Of a stretch of 64,000 nucleotides of DNA, positions 57,401-64,000 are shown piece by piece. Where the stretch lies: contig NZ_AEEA01000181.1 of NCBI RefSeq assembly GCF_000297095.1, forward strand, positions 28,512 through 92,511, written 5' to 3'. A program made the translations under genes and the position numbers. The first letter of the stretch is position 1. The number at the start of each line of letters is the position of its first letter. This DNA comes from Treponema primitia ZAS-1 (GTDB lineage: Bacteria; Spirochaetota; Spirochaetia; Treponematales; Breznakiellaceae). A model generated the notes under the pieces. It was not told the origin of the DNA and made no database searches. It saw only the letters and a program-made list of their open reading frames with translations.

Positions 57401-58795
57401 CTACGTTTCTTTCTCCATTGCATTGAGGATCCGCAGCTCCCGGGCAATGACAAAGGCTGAAAGGATCGATGCGCCCACATCCGCTAAGGGCATGGCCAAA
57501 AAGACCCCCCGTATTCCGAAAAACCTTGGCAGAATAATCAGCAGAGGTATATAGAACAATATCTGCCGGGATAGGCTTAAAACAGTTCCCTGCACCGGTT
57601 TTCCGATGGATTGAAAGAAATTTGACGACAGTATCTGAAAACCGATAAGCGGCAGGAACATGGTGCATCTCCACAGAGCAAAGGTCCCTATATCCATCAG
57701 CTCCCCTTCCTCGTTCCGGAAAAGGGCGATGAAAAAATGGGGGAAAAACTGAAAAAGGATAAACCCGGCGCAGACGAACGCGGTTGCATAAATCACCGCC
57801 CATTTATAGGTTTTCTTAACCCGATCGTATTTTTTCGCGCCGTAATTGTATCCGATGATAGGCTGGGCTCCCTGATTAAGTCCCTGAAGGGGCATGATGA
57901 TAACAATCAAAATACTGTACACAATACCCATGGCGGCGACCGCAATATCGCCGCCGTACGCAAATAATGTACGGTTCAGGAGAATATTTACCAGCCCTAT
58001 GGCCAATTGCATTGCAAAGGGGGCAAAACCGATAGCCAGTATCTGAAGGGTCGTCTTCAATTCAAGTTTCATAGCCCGGAAGCGGAAACGAAGCATGGTA
58101 AACCGGGAATTGAAATAACCTATGACCCAGATAAAAGAAATAAACTGCGAAATAATCGTCGCCCATGCCGCGCCGGCCACACCCCAGCGGAATACGAAGA
58201 TAAAAATGGGATCCAGAATGATATTGACCACCGCGCCGAGGATCTGGGTGAACATGGAAGTTTTGGGATGCCCATCGGATCGGATGAAATGATTAATCCC
58301 CGGACCCATGGCGCTGAAAATACCGCCGTAGAGAATTACCTGAAGATAACCCTTCGCATAGGGAAAAACCGCAGCGCTTACCCCCAATATGTTAAGCAAA
58401 ATATCATCCAGAAAAATAAGACATACCACTATTACGATTCCCGGAACAAAAAAGAGCAGCGCAAAGGCGTGGCCCATGATTTTTTCAACCTCATCCTTAC
58501 GGCCCTGCCCAAGGCGGATCGAAAAAAGAGAATTTGCGCCGATGCCGATCAGCATTGAGGAAGCCATTAGGACCATCATCACCGGCATTACCAGACTTAT
58601 TCCCGCTATTCCCAGGGGATCCACCCCCTGGCCTACATAAATACGATCCACGATGTTATATATCGCATTTACAAGCATTCCGATAATGGCGGGAACAGAA
58701 AAATCAAAAAGCAATTTTCCAATTCTGTCGGTTCCGATCCGGTCAGTTGAGTGTACGCTGTTTTTTTCCAATAGTTTTATCTGCTCCACCGGCAA
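57401..58795 (-). CDS. MATE-family multidrug/sodium antiporter
   Basis: 464 residues, 12 membrane segments. The start MPVEQIKLLEKNSVHSTDRIG then RIGKLLFDFSVPAIIGMLVNAIYNIVDRIYVGQ (by parts) is typical of the bacterial MATE DinF-like subgroup; the internal repeat is visible (GLNQGAQPIIGYNYGAKKYDRVKKTYKWA). Expels drugs or metabolites in exchange for Na+ or H+. Convergent with the P-type ATPase gene, four bases apart. Confidence 0.92.
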   Translation of the reverse strand: MPVEQIKLLEKNSVHSTDRIGTDRIGKLLFDFSVPAIIGMLVNAIYNIVDRIYVGQGVDPLGIAGISLVMPVMMVLMASSMLIGIGANSLFSIRLGQGRKDEVEKIMGHAFALLFFVPGIVIVVCLIFLDDILLNILGVSAAVFPYAKGYLQVILYGGIFSAMGPGINHFIRSDGHPKTSMFTQILGAVVNIILDPIFIFVFRWGVAGAAWATIISQFISFIWVIGYFNSRFTMLRFRFRAMKLELKTTLQILAIGFAPFAMQLAIGLVNILLNRTLFAYGGDIAVAAMGIVYSILIVIIMPLQGLNQGAQPIIGYNYGAKKYDRVKKTYKWAVIYATAFVCAGFILFQFFPHFFIALFRNEEGELMDIGTFALWRCTMFLPLIGFQILSSNFFQSIGKPVQGTVLSLSRQILFYIPLLIILPRFFGIRGVFLAMPLADVGASILSAFVIARELRILNAMEKET

Positions 58796-58819
58796 AACTA
58801 TAAATCATTTCCAAAAACA

Positions 58820-58849
58820 TTGACAGATACCATCAATACGGGGTATACA
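58820..58849 (+). promoter_or_regulatory. Promoter of tRNA-Arg
   Basis: TTGACA (58820-58825), 18-base spacer, TATACA (58844-58849), placing the transcript start within a few bases of the tRNA 5' end. Confidence 0.75.
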
Positions 58850-58857
58850 TATGGAGA

Positions 58858-58930
58858 GGTCCAGTAGCTCAGGGGATAGAGCGGCCGCCTCCTAAGCGGC
58901 AGGTCGGCTGTTCGATTCAGCCCTGGATCA
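58858..58930 (+). tRNA. tRNA-Arg (anticodon CCT)
   Basis: All stems can be drawn. Acceptor GGTCCAG/CTGGATC with one G-T pair, D arm GCTC/GAGC, anticodon stem GCCGC/GCGGC around loop CTCCTAA (anticodon CCT), a 5-base variable loop, T arm GGCTG/CAGCC with loop TTCGATT, and discriminator A. CCA is not encoded. Reads AGG codons. Confidence 0.95.
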
Positions 58931-58987
58931 AATACTACCCAAAAAAAATAATGTCAGAAAAATAAAATTCTTTTTTGACAAATGATA

Positions 58988-59017
58988 TGGACAAACTCTT
59001 ACAGAGTGTGATAAAAT
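58988..59017 (+). promoter_or_regulatory. Promoter of the histone H1-like gene
   Basis: TGGACA (58988-58993), 18-base spacer, TAAAAT (59012-59017), with AAAGGAG ribosome site at 59023-59029. A perfect TTGACA at 58975-58980 has no good -10 at normal spacing. Confidence 0.55.
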
Positions 59018-59035
59018 TATAAAAAGGAGAATACA

Positions 59036-59311
59036 ATGGCAAAATCAGACAAAGCTCTCGACGATCTTAAGAAACTGTACGGCAAACAAGCCGCCATCAA
59101 CAAGGATATCCTTGCTGCGGAAAAGGTGTATGCCACAGAATTGAAGGCTGAGGCAAAGGCCTCCGTCAAACCGGTAAAAGCTGCCGCCAAACCGGCGAAG
59201 AAAGCCACAGCGAAAAAAGCCGCTGCGAAAAAAGCCCCGGCAAAGAAGAAGGCTCCGGCGAAGAAGAGAGCAGCTGCGAAGAAACCCGCAGCTGCAAAGC
59301 CCAAGGTATGA
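59036..59311 (+). CDS. Histone H1-like Ala/Lys-rich DNA-binding protein
   Basis: 91 residues. A short helical head (about 1-40, DDLKKLYGKQAAINKDILAAEKVYATELKAEA by parts) is followed by a tail built from AAKKAxAKK and APAKKK repeats, strongly basic with almost no other residue types. This composition matches bacterial H1-like proteins that bind and condense DNA (Hc1-type, and the C-tail of some HU proteins). Expected to be abundant: it has its own promoter, a strong ribosome site and an efficient terminator. Confidence 0.85.
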   Translation: MAKSDKALDDLKKLYGKQAAINKDILAAEKVYATELKAEAKASVKPVKAAAKPAKKATAKKAAAKKAPAKKKAPAKKRAAAKKPAAAKPKV

Positions 59312-59314
59312 GTA

Positions 59315-59347
59315 GAAAAAGCCTCCCTGAAACAGGGAGGCTTTTTT
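59315..59347 (+). terminator. Rho-independent terminator after the H1-like gene
   Basis: Stem GCCTCCCT / AGGGAGGC (59321-59328 with 59334-59341), 5-base loop, T run to 59347 and A run on the other side (59316-59320), so it could work in both directions. Confidence 0.93.
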
Positions 59348-59519
59348 GTATCAAGTTTCTAAAGCGATAGTGATGAATTATTGAGCAACGCCGACTTTAG
59401 TCGGGGAGTTACCCGCACAGCCGTAGTTCTCTTGATATGGAATACCATAAGCCCGCCTATATAGAACGATAGAAATATCTCTGCTGATCTTATATTTTTT
59501 CGGTAAGTAATTTCAAATT

Positions 59520-59642
59520 AGGAATAACCACGCAAGCAGACGCGGACCGTAGGTCCGATACCTGCGTGTCCATCTTTGCCGAACCGCCTGTCACATCCTC
59601 CGAGTTCTTCCCTCTTTGTCTGTGTGGTCCGTGGTTATTCCT
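59520..59642. repeat. 123-bp element with 13-bp terminal inverted repeats
   Basis: AGGAATAACCACG (59520-59532) is exactly mirrored by CGTGGTTATTCCT (59630-59642). Inside is a small hairpin GGACCGTAGGTCC-type (59544-59556). The right arm overlaps the stop codon of the acyl-CoA synthetase gene. It could be a MITE-like insertion or a large terminator. The wording AACCACGGACC...GGACACG resembles the element at 9636-9698. Otherwise 59348-59519 holds only a small hairpin (CCGACT/AGTCGG at 59391-59404). Confidence 0.75.
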
Positions 59643-61401
59643 ATTTAGCCGGGCCTTCTTCGTAGCTTTTGTACAGGAAGCGGCGTATCTTCTGCTGAGC
59701 ATTTTTCTCAAAGGGCTCCCGGCGGAGGGTAAAATTACTTATCTTTTTGTACCCCGGCAGGCTGCGGTTCACATCGCCTATTTCGGCTTTCACCAAACCA
59801 TGGATAAAGCTGTCGTCCAGTTCCTTATCCGGATAATCCTGCCCCAGGGCTTCCAGGTTGGGAACCACCACGGCGAAAATCTCCTCTCCCCCATAGTCCG
59901 GTTCCCTCCGGCCCAGCACCAGGATCTCCCCAATAACCCGGGAACCGTCGAAGTGGGCTTCAACTTCCTCGGGGTAGATATTCTTGCCCCCGGAGCTGAC
60001 AATGAGGTTCTTCTTCCTGCCGTTGATGTAAATAAAACCCCGCTCGTCGATGAAGCCCAGGTCCCCGGTTTTAAGGTACCCATCCTGGGTAAAGGTCTCC
60101 GCAGTAGCTTCGGGGTTATCGTAGTAGCCAAGCATGAGGGAGGGGGATTTTACCACAATCTCCCCGATACCCTCTTCATTTTTATCGATGATCTTCACTT
60201 CCGTATGCATTACCGGCAGACCCACAGAGACATTGTTCTTATGCCAGGGGGTGCTCACGCTGATCAGGGGGCTGTTCTCGCTCATACCGTAGCCGTGAAC
60301 CATGTTAAAGCCGAAGGAGTCGAAAAAGTCTGCCGTTTTGGGGTTCAGGGGACCACCGCCGGCGACCATTATCCGGATGGATGCAAGCCCCGTCTTTTTG
60401 CGGATAAATTTAAAGACCCGCTGGCCAAATTGATAGTTACCCTTATTCGCTTCCGCCAGGGCCAGCTTCCGCAGGGGTTCCAGGATTGCCCGCAAAATAA
60501 ACGGCAAGGCTTGGTAACCCTGCTGTATCCCCGCCTTCACCTTGTCGTAGAGCAGGGGTACCGCGATGAGGAAGGTTCCCCCGGCTTCGCGGATATCGTC
60601 GATGACCACCTTCCCCACGAGCTTGTCCACAATAATGGTGGCGGCCCCCACGGAAAGGGGGGAAATAAAGGAACAGGTGGTAGGATAGGTATGGTGCAGG
60701 GGGAGCACATTAACAAACACATCCGAGGGGTAGGCCCGCAGAGAACGGATTGCGGCGCTGGAATTGGCGATGATCCCCCTATGACTCAGGGTAACCCCCT
60801 TGGCAAATCCCGTAGTGCCGGAGGTAAAGACGATGGATACCGGATCGGCCCCGGCAATATCCTCCGCCTTCGGGAGCATCTGATCACCGGCCGCTACGCC
60901 AAAGGCTTCGAAAAAATTCTCCCCCTCCTGGCTGATACACACAGCAGCATTGAGGAGGATTCCTTGGGCATTGCCGCCCCGGGCAAGGAGCTCCGTTGCA
61001 TAGTCCCGCTTCCGGCCGGAATAAAAAAAGGCCTTCGCGTTGGTAATTTTCAGAATATTGGAACATTCCGCTTCGGAGAGAAGGAAGTCTATGGGCACGA
61101 TAACCAGCCCCGCCACCGCTGCGCCGAGCCAGACGGCAATCCACTCGGGCCGATTTTCCGACCAGAGGGCAACCCGGTCACCCTTGACCAGCCCCGCAGC
61201 CAGGAGTCCCCGGCCTATACGCCGGCTTTCCAGAGCCAGCCGGGCAAAGGACCATTGGGTAAATTCCCGCTGCTTGCCGGAACGGTAAAAAATAGCGGTT
61301 TTACTATCCCAGCGCGCAGACAGATCCTCAAGCCACGCAGAAAAGTTGGGATAGGGCATGTCCGGCCAATCAGCGATATAGTCTTCAGGTTTAAGCATCA
61401 T
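59641..61401 (-). CDS. Long-chain acyl-CoA synthetase (AMP-forming)
   Basis: 586 residues. AMP-binding signature SIVFTSGTTGFAKGVTLSHRG (by parts), YGMSENSPLIS (A5-like), KTGDLGFIDERGFIYINGRKKNLIVSSGGKNIYPEEVE (A7-A8) and a C-terminal lid, though the A10 Lys lies in a shortened tail (QQKIRRFLYK). Activates fatty acids to acyl-CoA through acyl-AMP. The long-chain preference is suggested by the overall match to FadD-type enzymes, not proven. It begins three bases after the stop of the diguanylate cyclase gene, so both are co-transcribed. Confidence 0.92.
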   Translation of the reverse strand: MMLKPEDYIADWPDMPYPNFSAWLEDLSARWDSKTAIFYRSGKQREFTQWSFARLALESRRIGRGLLAAGLVKGDRVALWSENRPEWIAVWLGAAVAGLVIVPIDFLLSEAECSNILKITNAKAFFYSGRKRDYATELLARGGNAQGILLNAAVCISQEGENFFEAFGVAAGDQMLPKAEDIAGADPVSIVFTSGTTGFAKGVTLSHRGIIANSSAAIRSLRAYPSDVFVNVLPLHHTYPTTCSFISPLSVGAATIIVDKLVGKVVIDDIREAGGTFLIAVPLLYDKVKAGIQQGYQALPFILRAILEPLRKLALAEANKGNYQFGQRVFKFIRKKTGLASIRIMVAGGGPLNPKTADFFDSFGFNMVHGYGMSENSPLISVSTPWHKNNVSVGLPVMHTEVKIIDKNEEGIGEIVVKSPSLMLGYYDNPEATAETFTQDGYLKTGDLGFIDERGFIYINGRKKNLIVSSGGKNIYPEEVEAHFDGSRVIGEILVLGRREPDYGGEEIFAVVVPNLEALGQDYPDKELDDSFIHGLVKAEIGDVNRSLPGYKKISNFTLRREPFEKNAQQKIRRFLYKSYEEGPAK

Positions 61402-61403
61402 AT

Positions 61404-62831
61404 TTAATCCAGGGAACCCAGGCGGAATCCGTGTTTCCCGCTCTTTTTAACTTCGTACATGGCCATGTCCGCAGCATGAATAAGCTCGTCCGCCGTTTTG
61501 TCCCCCAGAGGAACCGCTCCAGCGCTGATCCCGCAATAAACCGAATTGCCGTCGATCCGCCATTCCCTGGCAAAACGCTTCAACAAGAGCTCCCGAATAC
61601 GGTCAAGATCATCCGCCGACTTATTCGCCGCCACAATAACAAATTCATCCCCGCCGTAACGGTAGGGAATTCCCAGGATCGTGCTTTTGTCCAGCAGAAA
61701 ATGACCTATTTGCCGCAATAGAGCATCCCCCACCAGATGACCGTAGGAATCGTTTGCCTTTTTGAAATCATCCAAATCGATGAATATCAAATAACCCCGT
61801 TCTGCTTCTTGGTCCGGATTAGCCAGGCACTTGTTCAGATCTTCCACCAGCTTTCCCCGGTTCGGCAGGGAAGTCAGGGCATCACATTCCGCCAAACGAC
61901 GCACCAACATTTCATTATACTTATTCTCCGTAATATTGATACTGCTCACCACATGGGCAAGCCTGCCGTCCACCCATCTGATGGCGGCGTTCACCATCCT
62001 GAACCATGAACCGTCGGAAGGGCGCTGTAAGTCCCAGGTATAGGCCTGGGTAGGGTTCCCCATATCATCCACCAACTTATTCTTGGGACAAAAATCGCAT
62101 TCACCCTTTTTTGTGGTGTAGAGGGCATCCCAGCAAGGCGTCCCCAGCAGCTTTTCCACCCCACCCCGGGGAGCAGCCAGGGATTCGTTGATAAAGAGGA
62201 GTTCATGGGTATAAAAATCGTTGACGTACATATCAACCCCGGCCTTATCAACCATGTTCCGCAGGGAAGAATAGGCGCGTTCCAGCCGTTTCTGATAAAC
62301 CCGCATCTTGATATGCCCCGCAAGCACCGAAAGTACCGCATCGGCGTCAACGATTCCCTGTTTGGTCAGCCGTACAGGATGCCGCCGGTCCACCATGCCG
62401 ATAAGAGCGGTAAGTTCATTCTGTTCAATAATAACGGGGATCATAACCAGGGACTTAGCGGAAAATAGCTCAAGAAATTTTGATCCAAGTTTAGTTTTTT
62501 TTGACCGTAGATAGACAATTTCCCCGAGCTTTCGGGTCAATTCCCCTATATTGTGTTCACTCAAATGCTCCGACAGAACCAGGGTTTCCGGCAGCCCCGC
62601 CTCAGGAGCGCGATAGTGTTCATAGAGATGAAACACCTTAGTGTGGTCCACCTCATAGACAAAAGCGCCAAAAAACCCGAAAAAATCGCAGGTATCCTTT
62701 AGAATTCCCGAAATAGATTGATAAGGATCTTTGTATGCGCTTAATTGTCTGAATATACGGACAAACAGATCTTTTTCCTGTTCCTGCTCCTGTTTGCCAA
62801 TCTGTAAATCAGGCTCCACCAGCTTCTCCAT
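61404..62831 (-). CDS. Diguanylate cyclase with GAF and PAS-like sensor domains
   Basis: 475 residues from ATG 62831; a GTG at 62870 is also possible but would overlap the divergent gene's upstream region. A GAF-like domain (about 20-190) leads to a PAS-like domain (about 200-310) containing CPKNKL with a Cys pair (CDFCPKN). The GGDEF domain (about 320-475) has the active site RYGGDEFVIVAA. The upstream I-site region reads RIGHFLLDKS in place of RxxD, so product inhibition is uncertain. Makes cyclic di-GMP, likely tuning motility or surface growth. Cytoplasmic, no membrane segment. Confidence 0.9.
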   Translation of the reverse strand: MEKLVEPDLQIGKQEQEQEKDLFVRIFRQLSAYKDPYQSISGILKDTCDFFGFFGAFVYEVDHTKVFHLYEHYRAPEAGLPETLVLSEHLSEHNIGELTRKLGEIVYLRSKKTKLGSKFLELFSAKSLVMIPVIIEQNELTALIGMVDRRHPVRLTKQGIVDADAVLSVLAGHIKMRVYQKRLERAYSSLRNMVDKAGVDMYVNDFYTHELLFINESLAAPRGGVEKLLGTPCWDALYTTKKGECDFCPKNKLVDDMGNPTQAYTWDLQRPSDGSWFRMVNAAIRWVDGRLAHVVSSINITENKYNEMLVRRLAECDALTSLPNRGKLVEDLNKCLANPDQEAERGYLIFIDLDDFKKANDSYGHLVGDALLRQIGHFLLDKSTILGIPYRYGGDEFVIVAANKSADDLDRIRELLLKRFAREWRIDGNSVYCGISAGAVPLGDKTADELIHAADMAMYEVKKSGKHGFRLGSLD

Positions 62832-62984
62832 ATTACAAAATTTAGTACCAATTATAGAATATTGTATCACATTTTAAAAAAAATAACTAAATATTTTATC
62901 CCTTTCCTTAGGGTTTTTTTTCAAAAATCTGAGGAACCACGGGTGACGGTGGACACGAAGAGCATTCCGGCCTATAGTAATCCC

Positions 62985-63758
62985 ATGTTCGGGTTCCTCA
63001 TAAAAAAGTCCTTCTACGATCTATGGGATAACCTCTTCAGGGTAGTCCTGGTAAATCTGGTATTCCTTGCCTTTTTAATTGCGGCGGTTCTTGTCCTTCC
63101 CCTGTTTGAGTCCCTTCCATTGCTCGGCTTGGTATTCCTGGGATTCTTCATGCTTTTGTGTTTTGTCTATCTTTCCACCGCGGCACTGACCCTCAAAGCT
63201 ATATCAGATTATAGCTCCTTTGGATTCGCCGACTTCTTCAGAAACCTAAAGTCTGCCTGGCCTGCGGGAGTCCTATTGGGTATCCTTTTCTTCCTGGGGT
63301 TTCTTTTTGTAACCATGGGTATCCCCTTTTATTTCAATCTGGGTTCTTTTCTGGGACTGCTTCTGGGCAGCCTCCTCTTCTGGACCCTGCTGATAGGAAT
63401 CCTGGCGCTGCAATTCTACTTCCCCATCCGTTCCCGGCTGGACACCAAATTCTTCAAAATTATAAAAAAATGTTTCCTCATCCTCCTTGATAATTCTTTT
63501 TTCTGCATCATGTCCGGCATCGTCTCCCTGGTGATTCTGGCACTATCCCTGCCCCTGCTTTTCCTCCTCCCGGGCCCGGGGGGAGTCCTCCTCTTTCTCG
63601 ACGAAGCGCTGCGGATCCGGCTCCTCAAATACGACTGGCTTGAGGCCAATCCCAACGCGGACCGCCGCAAAATTCCCTGGGATGTCCTGCTCGTGGATGA
63701 ACGTGAAAAAACCGGGACCCGGACCCTGAAGGGCCTGATATTTCCCTGGAAGGATTAA
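62985..63758 (+). CDS. Multi-pass membrane protein, DUF624/YesL-like
   Basis: 257 residues from ATG 62985, which gives a clean start MFGFLIKKSFYDLWDNLFRVVLVNLVFLAFL (by parts) like YesL/DUF624 proteins. An upstream opening from 62862 overlaps the leader of the divergent gene and carries a sequence similar to the AACCACG repeat family, so I do not use it. About six membrane segments and a charged cytosolic tail. Function unknown; in other bacteria such genes accompany sugar transport, but none is here. The 3' end is followed by a large palindrome. Confidence 0.65.
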   Translation: MFGFLIKKSFYDLWDNLFRVVLVNLVFLAFLIAAVLVLPLFESLPLLGLVFLGFFMLLCFVYLSTAALTLKAISDYSSFGFADFFRNLKSAWPAGVLLGILFFLGFLFVTMGIPFYFNLGSFLGLLLGSLLFWTLLIGILALQFYFPIRSRLDTKFFKIIKKCFLILLDNSFFCIMSGIVSLVILALSLPLLFLLPGPGGVLLFLDEALRIRLLKYDWLEANPNADRRKIPWDVLLVDEREKTGTRTLKGLIFPWKD

Positions 63759-63763
63759 GCCCT

Positions 63764-63889
63764 CCTATGGACCCCTTAACTTAGTTTCGAGAACGCACAA
63801 TACGAAGTATAGGGGCCTGGTGGCTGTAACCACCACCCCCGATAACTGATCCTGTTGTGCGTTCTCCACGTCCTGGAGGGGTCCATAGG
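63764..63889. repeat. Large nested palindromic element C
   Basis: Three nested stems: CCTATGGACCCCT with AGGGGTCCATAGG (63764-63776/63877-63889), GAGAACGCACAA with TTGTGCGTTCTC (63789-63800/63855-63866), and GGTGG with CCACC (63819-63823/63830-63834) flanked by GGGG/CCCC. It begins five bases after the preceding stop. It shares the nested design, but not the sequence, of elements A and B. The rest of the window to 64000 shows nothing I can assign. Confidence 0.85.
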
Positions 63890-64000
63890 GGGCCTTTGTC
63901 GCATAACGATGCATACCGCTTGGGGCTTAATTAAAAACGTAATTTGGCGAACCGGCCGGTGAAGCCATGCGCCTAGGAGGCACGAAAGCACACCTACATT

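Noticed and set aside
59566..61407. Open frame of 613 codons on the plus strand
   Set aside because: Antisense shadow of the acyl-CoA synthetase gene; its translation has no recognisable domains.
63890..64000. GC-rich stretch at the right edge as a possible structured RNA gene
   Set aside because: No tRNA cloverleaf, SRP, RNase P or tmRNA signature could be drawn, and the sequence is cut by the window edge.

Overview
The window reads as chromosomal DNA of a free-living or gut-associated spirochaete of the Treponema group. This is an inference from several things together: spirochaete-style lipoproteins, a BMP/PnrA-type nucleoside transporter, an FlhA-family flagellar export protein, an alanine/lysine-rich histone-like protein, PTS and Na+-coupled transporters, and a moderately GC-rich background (about 50%) broken by AT-rich accessory patches. 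A termite-gut treponeme would fit the urate-linked nitrogen genes described below, but no species marker such as rRNA is present.

Layout. 1-9.6 kb: a membrane-anchored protein cut by the left edge (-), class II fructose-bisphosphate aldolase, a lipoprotein that looks split by a frameshift, another lipoprotein, a PAP2 phosphatase, mnmE-mnmG and crcB. 9.7-12.0 kb (-): hinT, serS and an ECF-like membrane protein. 12.0-12.6 kb: an intergenic region with two large related nested palindromes. 12.6-20.8 kb: an orphan NarL-type sensor kinase (+) facing a complete F-type ATP synthase operon, atpBEFHAGDC (-), led by an RsbRD-like gene. 20.8-24 kb: an AT-rich accessory island with an HTH-Fic protein under an operator-flanked promoter, an AlbA_2/HATPase protein, a perfect palindrome and gene remnants. 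24-32.2 kb: an FlhA-like protein lacking the FHIPEP region, nitroreductase and MarR, a chaperone cluster (zinc ribbon, DUF5685, J-protein, short DnaK), a nitroreductase stub, a membrane protein and glutathione peroxidase. 32.2-39.9 kb: a PIN-type toxin-antitoxin pair, phosphate butyryltransferase-like enzyme, an NSS symporter, a PLP trans-sulfuration enzyme, a PTS EIIC, an AAA/DUF4143 ATPase and a NYN nuclease. 40-43.9 kb: an XPB-type helicase with its helicase-associated partner. 44-52.6 kb: a BMP-type ABC transporter, two isochorismatase-like hydrolases, a cupin and a divergent allophanate hydrolase. 52.6-64 kb: a SulP transporter, a HicBA pair, an ArsR regulator with a metal P-type ATPase, a MATE transporter, tRNA-Arg(CCT), a histone H1-like protein, acyl-CoA synthetase, a diguanylate cyclase and a membrane protein followed by a third large palindrome.

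How genes work together. The most coherent metabolic unit is 44-52.6 kb. A four-part importer sits with two tandem Asp-Lys-Cys hydrolases and an AtzF-type allophanate hydrolase. That is the gene set expected for taking up biuret or triuret (oxidation products of urate) and releasing ammonia and CO2. The ATP synthase operon supplies or consumes ion-motive force for the Na+- or H+-coupled transporters. Toxin-antitoxin pairs, the Fic and AlbA proteins and several gene stubs mark sites of gene exchange.

The most unusual sequence-level signal is a dispersed element of about 24 bp, beginning GCGCGGGAAACTTCGTTGCA. It lies inside at least five protein-coding genes (two lipoproteins, mnmE, the sensor kinase and the helicase-associated protein) in different reading frames and orientations, always keeping the host frame open. 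In one gene it has expanded into a tandem array that encodes repeats of ARETALQV.
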